Of a stretch of DNA of 64,000 nt, positions 53,316 through 61,751 are shown one piece after another (within the stretch, counting starts at the first letter, position 1; each line of letters starts with the position of its first letter). This stretch comes from Paenibacillus sp. HWE-109 (GTDB lineage Bacteria > Bacillota > Bacilli > Paenibacillales > NBRC-103111): NCBI RefSeq assembly GCF_022163125.1, contig NZ_CP091881.1, positions 4,960,001-5,024,000 of the forward strand, in the 5' to 3' direction. The position numbers were made by a program, and so were the translations under genes. Under the pieces are notes generated by a model that had not been told where the DNA came from, did not search any database, and saw only the letters and a program-made list of their open reading frames with translations.

Positions 53316-55949
53316 CTACAGCAAACCTAACTTGCGAGCCTGTGCGACAGCTTCGGTACGCCGTTTGACTTGCAGTTTGTCAAAAATATGTTGGTTATGC
53401 CCTTTGACCGTACTGAGTGAAAGAAACAGTCGCTCGCTAATTTGGCGATTTGAAAGTCCTTGGGCAATTAGCTTCAGAACTTCCAGCTCACGCCCGCTCA
53501 GCGGCTCAATAAGCGTATTCTCAGAGGGAACCACTCTTCCTACAACTTCTGCTTCGAATACAGCCAGCAGCTTGTCTATATAATCCGACCTGATACCTTG
53601 AGCCGCTACTTCGCACAGCAGCCTGTTCACCGGGGTACCTTCGTCGACAAAGGTGCGGATGAAGCCGCCAGGCTCTGCCATTGTCAACGCGCCTAGAAGA
53701 ATTTGCGAAGCTTTCGCTTTATCGCCTAGCCAATGCAGCGCAACCGCCATTAGAACAGTGCTCTTGAGCTGTTCATCTTTCAGCTCCGATCGTTTGGACT
53801 CGAGCAGCCTTAATGCCAGGATCGTGTTCCCTTTAGCTAAATGGACCCTTGCCTGGCTGATAATCAGTCCGTTCTTCTCTGCCAAATGCGCTGCTGCCTC
53901 CAGATGGCCTTGTTGAAGTTGCACAAGCACTTGTACGTCAGCGATATTCGGTATCTGATTCCCATAATTGTGTTGACGAGCAAGATGGTCAGCTTTTGTT
54001 AATAGAGCAGCGGCTCCACTCACCTTTCCCTGTGCAAGCATGAGCCTTGCAAGAAACACTTCACCTGCAATTACTCTATCTGTATCCGCAAACTGCCGCG
54101 CCAAAAGAACGTTCTGTTGTCCGTGCCGCTCAGCTGCCTCCAGATCGTCCCATTCATAGAAAATGCGGGCTAAGCCCAGATGCGCTTCACAGGCAATTGC
54201 CATAGGAGGATCGCCAGCCAATTGCAATACCTGCAGAAATGTCTCTGCTGCCAAAGCTAGCTGGTTTTCTTGAACTTGTATGTTCCCTAAGCCGAGAGAA
54301 GCCAAGATGGTGATTATGACGTGTCCGATCAATTGACTGTTGGACAGTGCTTCCGTATAAGCCTTACTGGCCGCAGCGCGGTCGCCCTGAAGATGGTAAG
54401 CATAGCCAAGCGACCAGATTGTGGCTGTGCGGACAGGCAAGTTGTCGGGGTGCAGGTAAGCAAGCGCTCGATTCGACTCGGCAATGATCGTTGCTGCCTC
54501 GTGCTTGCTGACAGCCAGCGTAGCCCGTATAGCCGCAATATGTCCGATCGTATCCAGATTTTTAGCGTCTTGTTCGGTTCCTTGTTCTGCTCCTTGCAGA
54601 GCTCTTTCAGCGGACTGAAGTTTCTGCTCTACACCTGTCGTTTGGCCCACCAACAGTAAAGATGAGGCATAGATCGCCCACAGCGAAGGTCTTGCATCCA
54701 ACTCCTCTTGTGACAGCGAATCCAGCCAATTTCGTACTGGCGCCACGGCTCCCCGAAAAAGTAGAGGAACCCCTTTCCCCTCCACCAGACGAGCAGCGCG
54801 TTCAATATCATGGGCAGCGACAGCATGGTGAAAAGCTTCGATCTCTTGACCATTATCCTCGTACCATTCACTGGCACGAATATGCAGTTCTGCCGAAATG
54901 GATGCGCCCATACTCTGTTGCAGCCGCGTTCTCAGCAAATCACCAAAGAGATGGTGATAACGGTACCAATGCCTCGCGCTGTCCAATGGAACGATGAACA
55001 AGTTGGCTTGTTCGAGATATTCTAAGATCTCTTGCCCGGATGATGAAGAAGCGAGGTGTCCTTCGAGACCACTATCAAGAAGCGCGTCGCATAGTGGACC
55101 ACACAATCGGTCGAGGATGGATGTGCTTAACAAGAAAGTCAGAACGTTCGCTGATTGCTGCTGCAGCACTTCTTCTACCAGATAATCGACAACGAAATGG
55201 TGGCTGCCGCCAAAAGACTGGATGAAGCTGGAGGCATCTGATTGTCCCTTTATGGAAAGAGCAGCTAATTGCAAACCGGCAACCCAGCCTTCTGTTCGAG
55301 ACTCAAGCAAGGTGATGTCTTTCCTGGAAAGTTGTAGCCCCATCACCTGATCCATAAATTCACCTGCTTCGGAAGAGGTAAAACGCAAATCTGCGGCTCG
55401 TACTTCCGTCAACTGATCCCGGACACGTAAACGTCCCAGCGGCAGACGCGGATCTTCACGGGTAGCGATGACCAGATGCATCTGTGGCGGCATGCGCTCT
55501 ATTAATAGGGCGATCGCCTGATCAATCGGTCCCGCTTTGATTACATGATAATCATCTAGCACGAGAACAAAATGATTTTGAATGGAGGAGACTTCATTAA
55601 TCAGCGTTGCTATCATCGACTCCATTGGTGGAAGTTGAGGAGATTGCAGGAAGCCGAACACGCCGTCTCCCATGCTTGTTGCAATCGACTGCAACGAAGC
55701 AAATAGATAGGTCAGAAAACAGGTGGGATCGTTCTCCCCCTCATCCATGGATAGCCATGCAACAGGTCGATCACAACAAGCGAGCCACTCGCTGAGCAGT
55801 GTTGTTTTGCCAGATCCTGCCGAAGCAGAAATGACAGTAAGTTTACGGTGCAGCCCTTCGTTCATCCGCTCGATTAAACGAGGCCGGACAACCACATTTG
55901 GCCGTGAAGGAGGGATATATAATTTAGTAGATATAATGGGAATAGTCAT
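53316..55949 (-). CDS. MalT-type (LuxR-family, ATPase) transcriptional activator
   Basis: 877 residues from the ATG at 55949, starting MTIPIISTKLYIPPSRPNVV as other MalT-like proteins do. The ATPase part has Walker A SASAGSGKTTLLSEW (about 40-54) and Walker B FVLVLDDYHVI (about 125-135). A helical TPR-like sensor region (about 400-790) follows, then a LuxR HTH: LSGRELEVLKLIAQGLSNRQ, ISERLFLSLSTVKGHNQHIF (about 812-852). These large ATP-dependent activators sense small molecules such as sugars. A promoter directly abuts the start codon. Another in-frame ATG at 55997 lies within that promoter and has no RBS. Confidence 0.9.
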   Translation of the reverse strand: MTIPIISTKLYIPPSRPNVVVRPRLIERMNEGLHRKLTVISASAGSGKTTLLSEWLACCDRPVAWLSMDEGENDPTCFLTYLFASLQSIATSMGDGVFGFLQSPQLPPMESMIATLINEVSSIQNHFVLVLDDYHVIKAGPIDQAIALLIERMPPQMHLVIATREDPRLPLGRLRVRDQLTEVRAADLRFTSSEAGEFMDQVMGLQLSRKDITLLESRTEGWVAGLQLAALSIKGQSDASSFIQSFGGSHHFVVDYLVEEVLQQQSANVLTFLLSTSILDRLCGPLCDALLDSGLEGHLASSSSGQEILEYLEQANLFIVPLDSARHWYRYHHLFGDLLRTRLQQSMGASISAELHIRASEWYEDNGQEIEAFHHAVAAHDIERAARLVEGKGVPLLFRGAVAPVRNWLDSLSQEELDARPSLWAIYASSLLLVGQTTGVEQKLQSAERALQGAEQGTEQDAKNLDTIGHIAAIRATLAVSKHEAATIIAESNRALAYLHPDNLPVRTATIWSLGYAYHLQGDRAAASKAYTEALSNSQLIGHVIITILASLGLGNIQVQENQLALAAETFLQVLQLAGDPPMAIACEAHLGLARIFYEWDDLEAAERHGQQNVLLARQFADTDRVIAGEVFLARLMLAQGKVSGAAALLTKADHLARQHNYGNQIPNIADVQVLVQLQQGHLEAAAHLAEKNGLIISQARVHLAKGNTILALRLLESKRSELKDEQLKSTVLMAVALHWLGDKAKASQILLGALTMAEPGGFIRTFVDEGTPVNRLLCEVAAQGIRSDYIDKLLAVFEAEVVGRVVPSENTLIEPLSGRELEVLKLIAQGLSNRQISERLFLSLSTVKGHNQHIFDKLQVKRRTEAVAQARKLGLL

Positions 55950-55955
55950 AGCTAA

Positions 55956-55985
55956 ATTATACGAATCGCAGTCTTTCACCGTCAA
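55956..55985 (-). promoter_or_regulatory. Promoter giving a leaderless transcript
   Basis: TTGACG and a perfect TATAAT 18 bp apart on the minus strand; only 6 bases (TTAGCT) separate the -10 from the ATG of the MalT-type gene, so the normal start point falls on the A of ATG. Confidence 0.6.
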
Positions 55986-56040
55986 CTGTGCTTTCATTCT
56001 TCCGGTGTAGGAGTTCGTAAGATTTATCCCACACTTAACT

Positions 56041-56469
56041 TTAAAACATGGCGAGGAACCGCTTCTGCATTTCTTCCGGGCTCACGTTTTCAATAGTCGT
56101 ATAGATCATCCAATAATGTCCGAACGGATCCTTCACACTTCCAGCTCGATCACCATAGAATTGATCCATCATCGGATTAACAACTGTGGCTCCAGCCGCA
56201 ATCGCCTGTTGGAACAGCTTATCCGCATCTTCGACTTGAAGTTGGATACCGACCGTCGTATTCCCGAGCGTTTCCGGCCCCAGAATACCATATTCCGGGT
56301 ATTCACCTGCTAGTGATATCTTGGCTCCGCCAATTGTAATTTCGGCATGAGCCACTTTGCCTCCCGGCTCTGTCAAACGATATTGCTCAACCGCACCAAA
56401 AGCCTTCTTATAGAATTCAATCGCCTCAGCAGCATTCTTGATCCAGAGGAATGGCGTTGCATTAATCAT
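56041..56469 (-). CDS. VOC-family (PhnB/glyoxalase-like) protein
   Basis: 142 residues. MINATPFLWIKNAAEAIEFY and KKAFGAVEQYRL open the first beta-alpha-beta unit; GKVAHAEITIGGAKISLAGE and the final DPFGHYWMIYT carry His and aromatic positions as in PhnB-like VOC proteins. Its metal or substrate is unknown; homologues include antibiotic-binding and dioxygenase-like members. AAGGAAGG precedes the ATG. It is co-directional with the AraC gene upstream. Confidence 0.9.
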   Translation of the reverse strand: MINATPFLWIKNAAEAIEFYKKAFGAVEQYRLTEPGGKVAHAEITIGGAKISLAGEYPEYGILGPETLGNTTVGIQLQVEDADKLFQQAIAAGATVVNPMMDQFYGDRAGSVKDPFGHYWMIYTTIENVSPEEMQKRFLAMF

Positions 56470-56600
56470 ATAGTTCCACCTTCCTTTTTCCCGAAATGAT
56501 GAGGTTTGTCCTATCGCTAATTGCCATCATGCTGACTGAACCCGCCTCATATCAATAGCCTAACCGATATCCCCCATGAGCTTATAGTAAAAAATTGACC

Positions 56601-57539
56601 CTATAGACCAACATGATTAGGATGTCTGACTTGCGTCGACAAGTACTCTGTCGGATTGAGACTTGAGAAAGCCTGGAAATCCTTAATAAAATGCATCTGA
56701 TCATAGTAACCACATGCGAGAGCGACATCCAGCCAATTGACATTCTTGGTGCGATCTATCCGGTTCAACACCTCCTGAAAGCGGCGAAGGCGACAGAAGA
56801 GCTTCGGCGTCATTCCCACTTCTTCTTTGAAAATCTGGATAAATCGCCTATGACTTAAACCGATCTGTCCGATCACATCGGAGAGAGGACTTCTATGTGG
56901 TAAACTCTGAAACTCATTAAGCGCGAAGCTTACAGCCGGATGTCGAACTAGCGGTCGTGAGGCTAGTTTTGTAAGACTCTCTTCTAGTATTCGAAATTTA
57001 TCATTCACGACCTCTGATTCCAGCAGCTTCTCTCGCAATTCATGCGCTCTTGCTCCCCACAGTGCTTCCAAGGAAACAAGTGTATTATGCAGTTCATTTA
57101 GCGGCATTTTAAGAAATGGATACATACCGCCAGGTTTGAAATGTATGCCCAAGACCGTGGTCTCTTCGGAAGTATCGATGATGAAATATTCGGAATGCGG
57201 CCCACAAATAACCGAGCTGCCATATGTCCGAGTTGGGTTCTTATATTCTCGGTCAAACAATTTAATCTTCTCTTCACGCAGGTTGATCACGAGTTCAATC
57301 GAACCATCAGGCATCGCGAGCTCCTTCGAATGTGGCGGAGCATATCCTTCGAAATACCAGAAATAATTCACAAAACCTGACAATGGAGCCTTCGGGATAT
57401 AGGTTTGTACATGCATCGCATTTGCGCGACAGAACCATGGGATTGCATCCGTGGAGTCGCTCCCTCCTCGCTTGTGAAGTGTATATTCACTTTCTAATAT
57501 AAAGCTTTCTTTCATTATTAAAAAGTGGTTGCTCGCCAA
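56601..57539 (-). CDS. AraC-family regulator with a DUF6597-like N-terminal part
   Basis: 312 residues in the open frame, but the start is uncertain: family similarity begins near MHVQTYIPKAPLSGFVNYFW (ATG at 57413), and neither start has a good RBS. The sensing part has PDGSIELVINL and LGIHFKPGGMYPFL. The HTH part reads LSDVIGQIGLSHRRFIQIFK and WLDVALACGYYDQMHFIKDF, ending in NPTEYL, as in AraC/XylS proteins. It is read away from the Rpn gene. Target unknown; the VOC gene next to it is a candidate. Confidence 0.85.
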   Translation of the reverse strand: MASNHFLIMKESFILESEYTLHKRGGSDSTDAIPWFCRANAMHVQTYIPKAPLSGFVNYFWYFEGYAPPHSKELAMPDGSIELVINLREEKIKLFDREYKNPTRTYGSSVICGPHSEYFIIDTSEETTVLGIHFKPGGMYPFLKMPLNELHNTLVSLEALWGARAHELREKLLESEVVNDKFRILEESLTKLASRPLVRHPAVSFALNEFQSLPHRSPLSDVIGQIGLSHRRFIQIFKEEVGMTPKLFCRLRRFQEVLNRIDRTKNVNWLDVALACGYYDQMHFIKDFQAFSSLNPTEYLSTQVRHPNHVGL

Positions 57540-58212
57540 ATCGCTTTATGCGAGCACAAGTAAATTAGCAGATCTGACAAAAAATGAAGCTTTATAGAAT
57601 CTTCATGATATAATTAAACTGAATAGGAGCTGATCTTCATGAGAGATTTGCTAGACCCAAAGATCGATTTTGTCTTTAAACGCATATTTGGCAGCGAAGA
57701 CAACAAGGATCTCCTTTTGGCTTTTCTTAACAGAACCTTTCAAGATGCCGGAGAGCCTCCTCTTACAGAAATCATACTTATGAACCCCTACACAGATAAA
57801 GACTCGCCTCAAGATAAACAATCCATCTTCGACATTCAAGCGAAAACAGCAGAAGGCAAATTGATTAATATCGAAATGCAATTATTTAACCGCTATGATA
57901 ATGAAAAACGCACATTGTATTATTGGAGTAAACAGTACGCGTGCCAGCTTGAAGAAGGACAATCCTATAAAAAGCTAAAAAAGTGTGTTAACTATCAATA
58001 TTCTTAACTTCTCTATCCTTCCGAATGAACAGTATCATAACATGTTCCATTTAAGGGAGGATATTAGTGGGCTCCCACTAACGGATGATTTGGAAATTCA
58101 TTTTCTTGAACTCTCTAAGCTCAACCATCAGCAAACAACTCCTTCAGGCGGTTTAGTCAATTGGTTGCTTTTTCTCAAAAGTGACAATACAGAAAATTGG
58201 GAGGTTTTGAAA

Positions 58213-58500
58213 ATGCAGGACCCAGAACTTGGTAAAGCAATGGCTGTGTTGGAATTCCTGAGTCAGGATGCTGAAGCTCGTCGGCTTTATGAAATGAGAC
58301 AAAAGGCTTTGCATGATGAAGCTTCTTTACGGGAAGGTGCAAGAGAAGAAGGCGAATTGAAAGGCAAGCTTGAAGGCAAACTTGAAGGCAAACTTGAAGT
58401 AGCCGCCAAAATGCTTTCAAAAGGAATGGATATGGAGTCCGTCTCTGAGTTTACCGGAATTTCAATCGAGGAATTAAAAAAGATAATTCAAGCACACTAA
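58213..58500 (+). CDS. Internal in-frame ORF for the Rpn C-terminal part (95 aa)
   Basis: Within the Rpn gene, ATG 58213 is preceded by GGGAGG with an ideal 8-base spacer. It starts MQDPELGKAMAVLEFLSQDA, contains the LEGK repeats and ends EFTGISIEELKKIIQAH, a helical DNA- or dimer-type C-terminal domain. In E. coli, Rpn genes are reported to encode such a short C-terminal form from an internal start that inhibits the full-length nuclease. The upstream frameshift does not affect it. Confidence 0.5.
   Translation: MQDPELGKAMAVLEFLSQDAEARRLYEMRQKALHDEASLREGAREEGELKGKLEGKLEGKLEVAAKMLSKGMDMESVSEFTGISIEELKKIIQAH
58363..58398 (+). repeat. 12-bp tandem repeat (3 units) in the Rpn gene
   Basis: GGCAAGCTTGAA followed by two copies of GGCAAACTTGAA, coding Gly-Lys-Leu-Glu. 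The period keeps the frame, so unit changes would only vary linker length. Confidence 0.9.
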
Positions 58501-58519
58501 CATTCTAGCTGTCAGCAAA

Positions 58520-58547
58520 CCGTCAGGAAAATCCTGACGGTCCTTTT
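58520..58547 (+). terminator. Terminator of the Rpn gene
   Basis: CCGTCAGGA and TCCTGACGG arms with an AAA loop and a TCCTTTT tail. Confidence 0.92.
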
Positions 58548-58617
58548 GCGTGACGAATAGGGTAGCCAAACACTTTTAGCTACCCTATTCTGAGCACATC
58601 GAACCCTCTCCCCACGC

Positions 58618-58785
58618 TTACTCATTTTCCTTAACCCTATATACACAATTTCTCCCACCCGCCAAAATATGCTCTACACGTTCGATAAGAACATCACTTC
58701 CGAGGATGGATTGAAATAAATTCAACTCATTCTTACATAACCCCGTACAAACGGCAGCAGCCTCACAAATCGGACAATATATCAT
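58618..58785 (-). pseudogene. C-terminal remnant of a SufR-like regulator
   Basis: 55 codons: MIYCPICEAAAVCTGLCKNE, then LNLFQSILGSDVLIERVEHI and LAGGRNCVYRVKENE. The spacing of CPI, CxGLC, the VER/LAGG block and the last Cys matches the C-terminus of the regulator at 46832-47464. The HTH and two thirds of the protein are missing. Its upstream side runs straight into the MFS remnant on the opposite strand. Confidence 0.7.
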
Positions 58786-58787
58786 GG

Positions 58788-59357
58788 ATTTTGGCGCGAG
58801 CCATGCAGGGCCTAGGTGCAGGAGCTATGATGACTTTTGTATACACGGCAATATCCTTGAGTTACCCCGATGAATTACGCGCCAAAATACTCGGGGCATT
58901 CGGAACAGCCTATGTTCTTCCGTCGATGATCGGTCCATACGTCGCAGGTCTTATTGCAGATCAATGGTCCTGGAGATTTGTTTTCTGGGGAATATTACCG
59001 ATCTTGCTTCTTTCAGCTCTGCTTAGCTTACCTGCTTTCAGAAAATTAAAAATACAGGGTACACAAGGGGACAACGGTGCCGCAGCTACATGGATGGCGT
59101 TACTATTAACAGTAGGTACGGGGATTTTCTTAGTTGGTCTTGGCATGCTGCCGATAATAACTGGGTTTGTTTTAGTCATTATGGGCTTAGTACTAATGGT
59201 ATATCCGCTGCGCAAACTGCTGCCCATGGGAACTCTTACTTTGAGAAAAGGCATGCCAGCCATTCTAGCAACACGCGGGCTATTCTTCGCTGCCTATGCT
59301 AGCACACAGAATTTCTTAGTATTAGCTTTAATCGACGTGAAAGGTATAAACAAATAA
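58788..59357 (+). pseudogene. Doubly truncated MFS drug-transporter remnant
   Basis: About 189 codons beginning ILARAMQGLGAGAMMTFVYT, which in intact 14-helix EmrB/QacA-type exporters lies near residue 100. No start codon with RBS exists; the first ~100 residues are missing. It contains motif C-like LPSMIGPYVAGLIADQWSWR, four to five helices, and breaks off after NFLVLALIDVKGINK at a TAA, lacking the second half. The gene is non-functional. Confidence 0.85.
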
Positions 59358-59451
59358 GGGGATTAACATTCGGCAGGAAAAAAACCACAATTTACCTTGT
59401 ACAAATAAATGGTATATATTACAATTCTATTTAAAACCAAGGAGATTGTGC

Positions 59452-60447
59452 ATGAAAAAAACAGCAATTATTTCAATTGTCGCTTTATTACTAGTAGCAG
59501 GTATTTCGGGTTTAGTCATTTGGAAAATTAATGATGATAAAGCGAAGAAAGAAATGGACATATTAACAGACATATCAACGATTCAAGAGAAGGTAAACTC
59601 CCTTTATAAAGACAACCACAAAATGAATCTTGTAGATAATGTTAATACTGACATGATTAAAAGTACAAATGACTTATTTATAAATATTAAAAATAAAGAA
59701 CTTTCGCCTCAAGCTTCCACTTTATTAAATCAAGCTTCTTTAGACATAAGTTATGTGGAGAAGATGTTCTACATTAAACAAAATATAGATAAACTATTCG
59801 ATAAAAATGGCGCAATTGTTGAATCGGCTGACATAAAGTCCTCCAAAGACCAGCTAGATACATTGAAATCGGATAAACCATATTTTGTAAATGAACTGAT
59901 GACTAAAATTAATGATGCCGAAACTCAAAAAGAACAAATTTCGACTGCAACAAGGATGGTTGATGCTTTATTCACTTCATCTGAGAAATCTACTGTAAAA
60001 GAATCCATTACCCGAAAAGAAATTGATGATGCAAAAGTAAAAACAATCAACATTAAACAAGACAAAGCAAAAGAAAGTTTATTGTCATTTATACAAGTAA
60101 CCGATGCGCATGTAGATTCAAAGATAAAAGCTGAGGCCGAAGCTAAAGCAAAAGCTGAGGCCGAAGCTAAGGCTGAGGCTGATTCAAAAGCAAAGGCTGT
60201 AGCTGATGCAAACAAATCAAAAAATAAGAACTCCAGCCAAGCCTCCTCCCCTGCAAAGAAATCTGATGGCACGCTAGATCTAACAGGTTGGGTACAATAT
60301 AGCACAGGAGATCCGGCTTCATTGTTAAAGTATTTGGCATCAGGTGACGTTATTAAATATAATGGTCAATATTGGGCCTCGCCACAACTAGTAAAAATGA
60401 TATCAAATGAAGAAGTGGTGTATTTCAACGATATTTCCAAAAAATAA
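59452..60447 (+). CDS. Membrane-anchored coiled-coil protein, AT-rich, unknown
   Basis: 331 residues from the ATG with AAGGAG 7 bases upstream. An N-terminal hydrophobic helix (MKKTAIISIVALLLVAGISG) can be a signal anchor. Helical segments follow (about 30-215), then an Ala/Glu/Lys repeat (about 223-255, KAEAEAKAKAEAEAK), a Ser/Lys linker, and a compact C-terminal domain (about 275-331: LDLTGWVQYSTGDPASLLKY, NGQYWASPQLVKMI). The codon use is clearly more A/T-rich than in neighbours, suggesting transfer. No family is recognised; surface or cell-envelope location is inferred. Confidence 0.75.
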   Translation: MKKTAIISIVALLLVAGISGLVIWKINDDKAKKEMDILTDISTIQEKVNSLYKDNHKMNLVDNVNTDMIKSTNDLFINIKNKELSPQASTLLNQASLDISYVEKMFYIKQNIDKLFDKNGAIVESADIKSSKDQLDTLKSDKPYFVNELMTKINDAETQKEQISTATRMVDALFTSSEKSTVKESITRKEIDDAKVKTINIKQDKAKESLLSFIQVTDAHVDSKIKAEAEAKAKAEAEAKAEADSKAKAVADANKSKNKNSSQASSPAKKSDGTLDLTGWVQYSTGDPASLLKYLASGDVIKYNGQYWASPQLVKMISNEEVVYFNDISKK

Positions 60448-60490
60448 CTAGATTAAGCATATCCTTCATTTAAACGGTATCTCTCCAAGG

Positions 60491-60532
60491 CGAAAACCTG
60501 AGATCAAGTTATTCTTGAGATCAGGTTTTCGT
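60491..60532 (+). terminator. Terminator of the anchored coiled-coil protein gene
   Basis: CGAAAACCTGAGATCAAG and CTTGAGATCAGGTTTTCG arms (two mismatches) with a short loop. Confidence 0.85.
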
Positions 60533-60549
60533 CATCTTTACTATCAGAT

Positions 60550-60728
60550 AACTCAATAACCGCTATTTGATCAAAATCGTTCATAGGGAAAATCTTATGA
60601 ATTCTCAATCCGTTATTTAAAGAAAACATTCACAATTCCACCTATAGACTACTCCATAACGTCCTTCAAGTTCATAAAATCGCCAAAGTAGCCATTTTTC
60701 ATCTATAAGCATCATCCAGTTCATTAGA
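60550..60728. repeat. Dispersed ~190-bp intergenic repeat, copy C (degenerate)
   Basis: Contains AACTCAATAACCGCTATTTG, ATCAAAATCGTTCAT, GTTCATAAAATCGCCAAAGT and TATAAGCATCATCCAGTTCA ending TTAGA, in the same order as copies A and B but with more changes. Confidence 0.75.
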
Positions 60729-60765
60729 AGGACATATTGTTTGTGAGGCGGCTCTGTTTAACCAG

Positions 60766-60801
60766 TTAACGCTGTTTTTCAGCGTTACAGCTCCCACTTT
60801 A
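60766..60801. repeat. Hairpin repeat left of the IS element
   Basis: TTAACGCTGTTTTTCAGCGT is followed by TACAGCTCCCACTTTA. AACGCTG/CAGCGTT forms a perfect stem with a TTTTT loop. A 33-of-36 match lies right of the IS at 62174. Confidence 0.75.
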
Positions 60802-60866
60802 GCCTCAGACGCCGCTTTAACGCTGAATTTGTATCTGAGTCAATAGAGTGGACACAAAAAAAAGAG

Positions 60867-61751
60867 CTAAGAAATCAGTTTTATTTGCTTGTAGTACTGG
60901 GATTCAAACTTGTCTGGAGACAAATAGCCAAGCTTGCTGTGCGTACGTTTCCTGTTGTAGAAAAACTCAATGTACCAGTAGATTCGTTGGTGTGCTTCTT
61001 GGCGGCTTTGAAATTTATATCTGTACACCAATTCCCGCTTGAGAATGCTGTGAAAAGCCTCTATACAAGCGTTATCGTAGCAATTGCCTTTACGGCTCAT
61101 ACTACGAATCATATGGTATTCTTTCAGTTGTTTACGGTACTCATTAGATGCATACTGCGATCCCCGGTCTGAATGATGGATAAGGCCTTTAGGCGGCCTT
61201 TTGGCTTCGTATGCTTGATTTAAGGCGTCTAGCGTCAGTTCCACGGTCATGCGATTGCCCAGCTGCCAGCCAACGATTTTGCGGGTAAACAAGTCAAGAA
61301 CGCTTGCTAAATAAAGGTTTCCTTGACGTGTATGGATGTACGTGATGTCGGTAACCCATACTTGATTCGGTCTTGTACACACATCAAAATGCTGATTTAA
61401 CCAATTTGGCGCAATCGGGTGGCTGTGATTGGAATCCGTTGTTTGTACCTTGAATTTCCCTATAGCTTGTGAGCGTAAGCCCTTCTTTTTCATGATGCGT
61501 CCAACCGTTTTGACAGCGACTTTGAAACCTTTTTTTCTCAGTTCCTTTGTGATTTTCGGACTCCCGTAATTCCGATCCGATTCCAAGTACTCCTTTTCCA
61601 CCTCTTTAGCCAACGCTTCGCGGTGCTTTTTCCGCTCACTTGGGGGTGTGGTTCGCCATTTATAATAGCCGCTCTTGGATACACCTAGTACGCTGCACAT
61701 CTTCTCAACTCGAAATGTTGAACGGTGGTCATCAATGAACTTGAATCTCAC
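60867..61751 (-). CDS. IS3-family transposase OrfB (DDE integrase domain)
   Basis: 294 residues from a GTG that overlaps the orfA stop (GTGA). The N-terminal HTH_21 region reads CSVLGVSKSGYYKWRTTPPS. The catalytic triad is visible: Asp in NQVWVTDITYIHT (about 140), Asp in IHHSDRGSQYAS (about 198) and Glu in MSRKGNCYDNACIEAFHS (about 237). It normally works as an OrfAB fusion made by frameshifting. All motifs are intact, so the element could be active. Confidence 0.95.
   Translation of the reverse strand: MRFKFIDDHRSTFRVEKMCSVLGVSKSGYYKWRTTPPSERKKHREALAKEVEKEYLESDRNYGSPKITKELRKKGFKVAVKTVGRIMKKKGLRSQAIGKFKVQTTDSNHSHPIAPNWLNQHFDVCTRPNQVWVTDITYIHTRQGNLYLASVLDLFTRKIVGWQLGNRMTVELTLDALNQAYEAKRPPKGLIHHSDRGSQYASNEYRKQLKEYHMIRSMSRKGNCYDNACIEAFHSILKRELVYRYKFQSRQEAHQRIYWYIEFFYNRKRTHSKLGYLSPDKFESQYYKQIKLIS

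Larger units (their letters stand above)
57639..58500 (+). pseudogene. Rpn-family nuclease/transposase-like gene with a frameshift
   Basis: The first part (MRDLLDPKIDFVFKRIFGSE onward) carries the PD-(D/E)XK site as FDIQAKTAEGKLINIEMQL (about 63-82). It shifts out of frame at a six-A run (57977-57982) and stops at 58007. The downstream frame resumes as VLTINILNFSILPNEQYH. Removing one A restores one 286-residue protein, the normal size. Rpn proteins are DNA nucleases that promote recombination, and some act against phages. TATAAT lies at 57609. The shift may be decay, a sequencing error or a phase switch. Confidence 0.85.

Noticed and set aside
58554..58590. GAATAGGGTAGC/GCTACCCTATTC hairpin, considered as terminator of the regulator remnant
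   Set aside because: The stem is perfect but no T-run follows on the minus strand; it could be an old terminator, so it is only noted.
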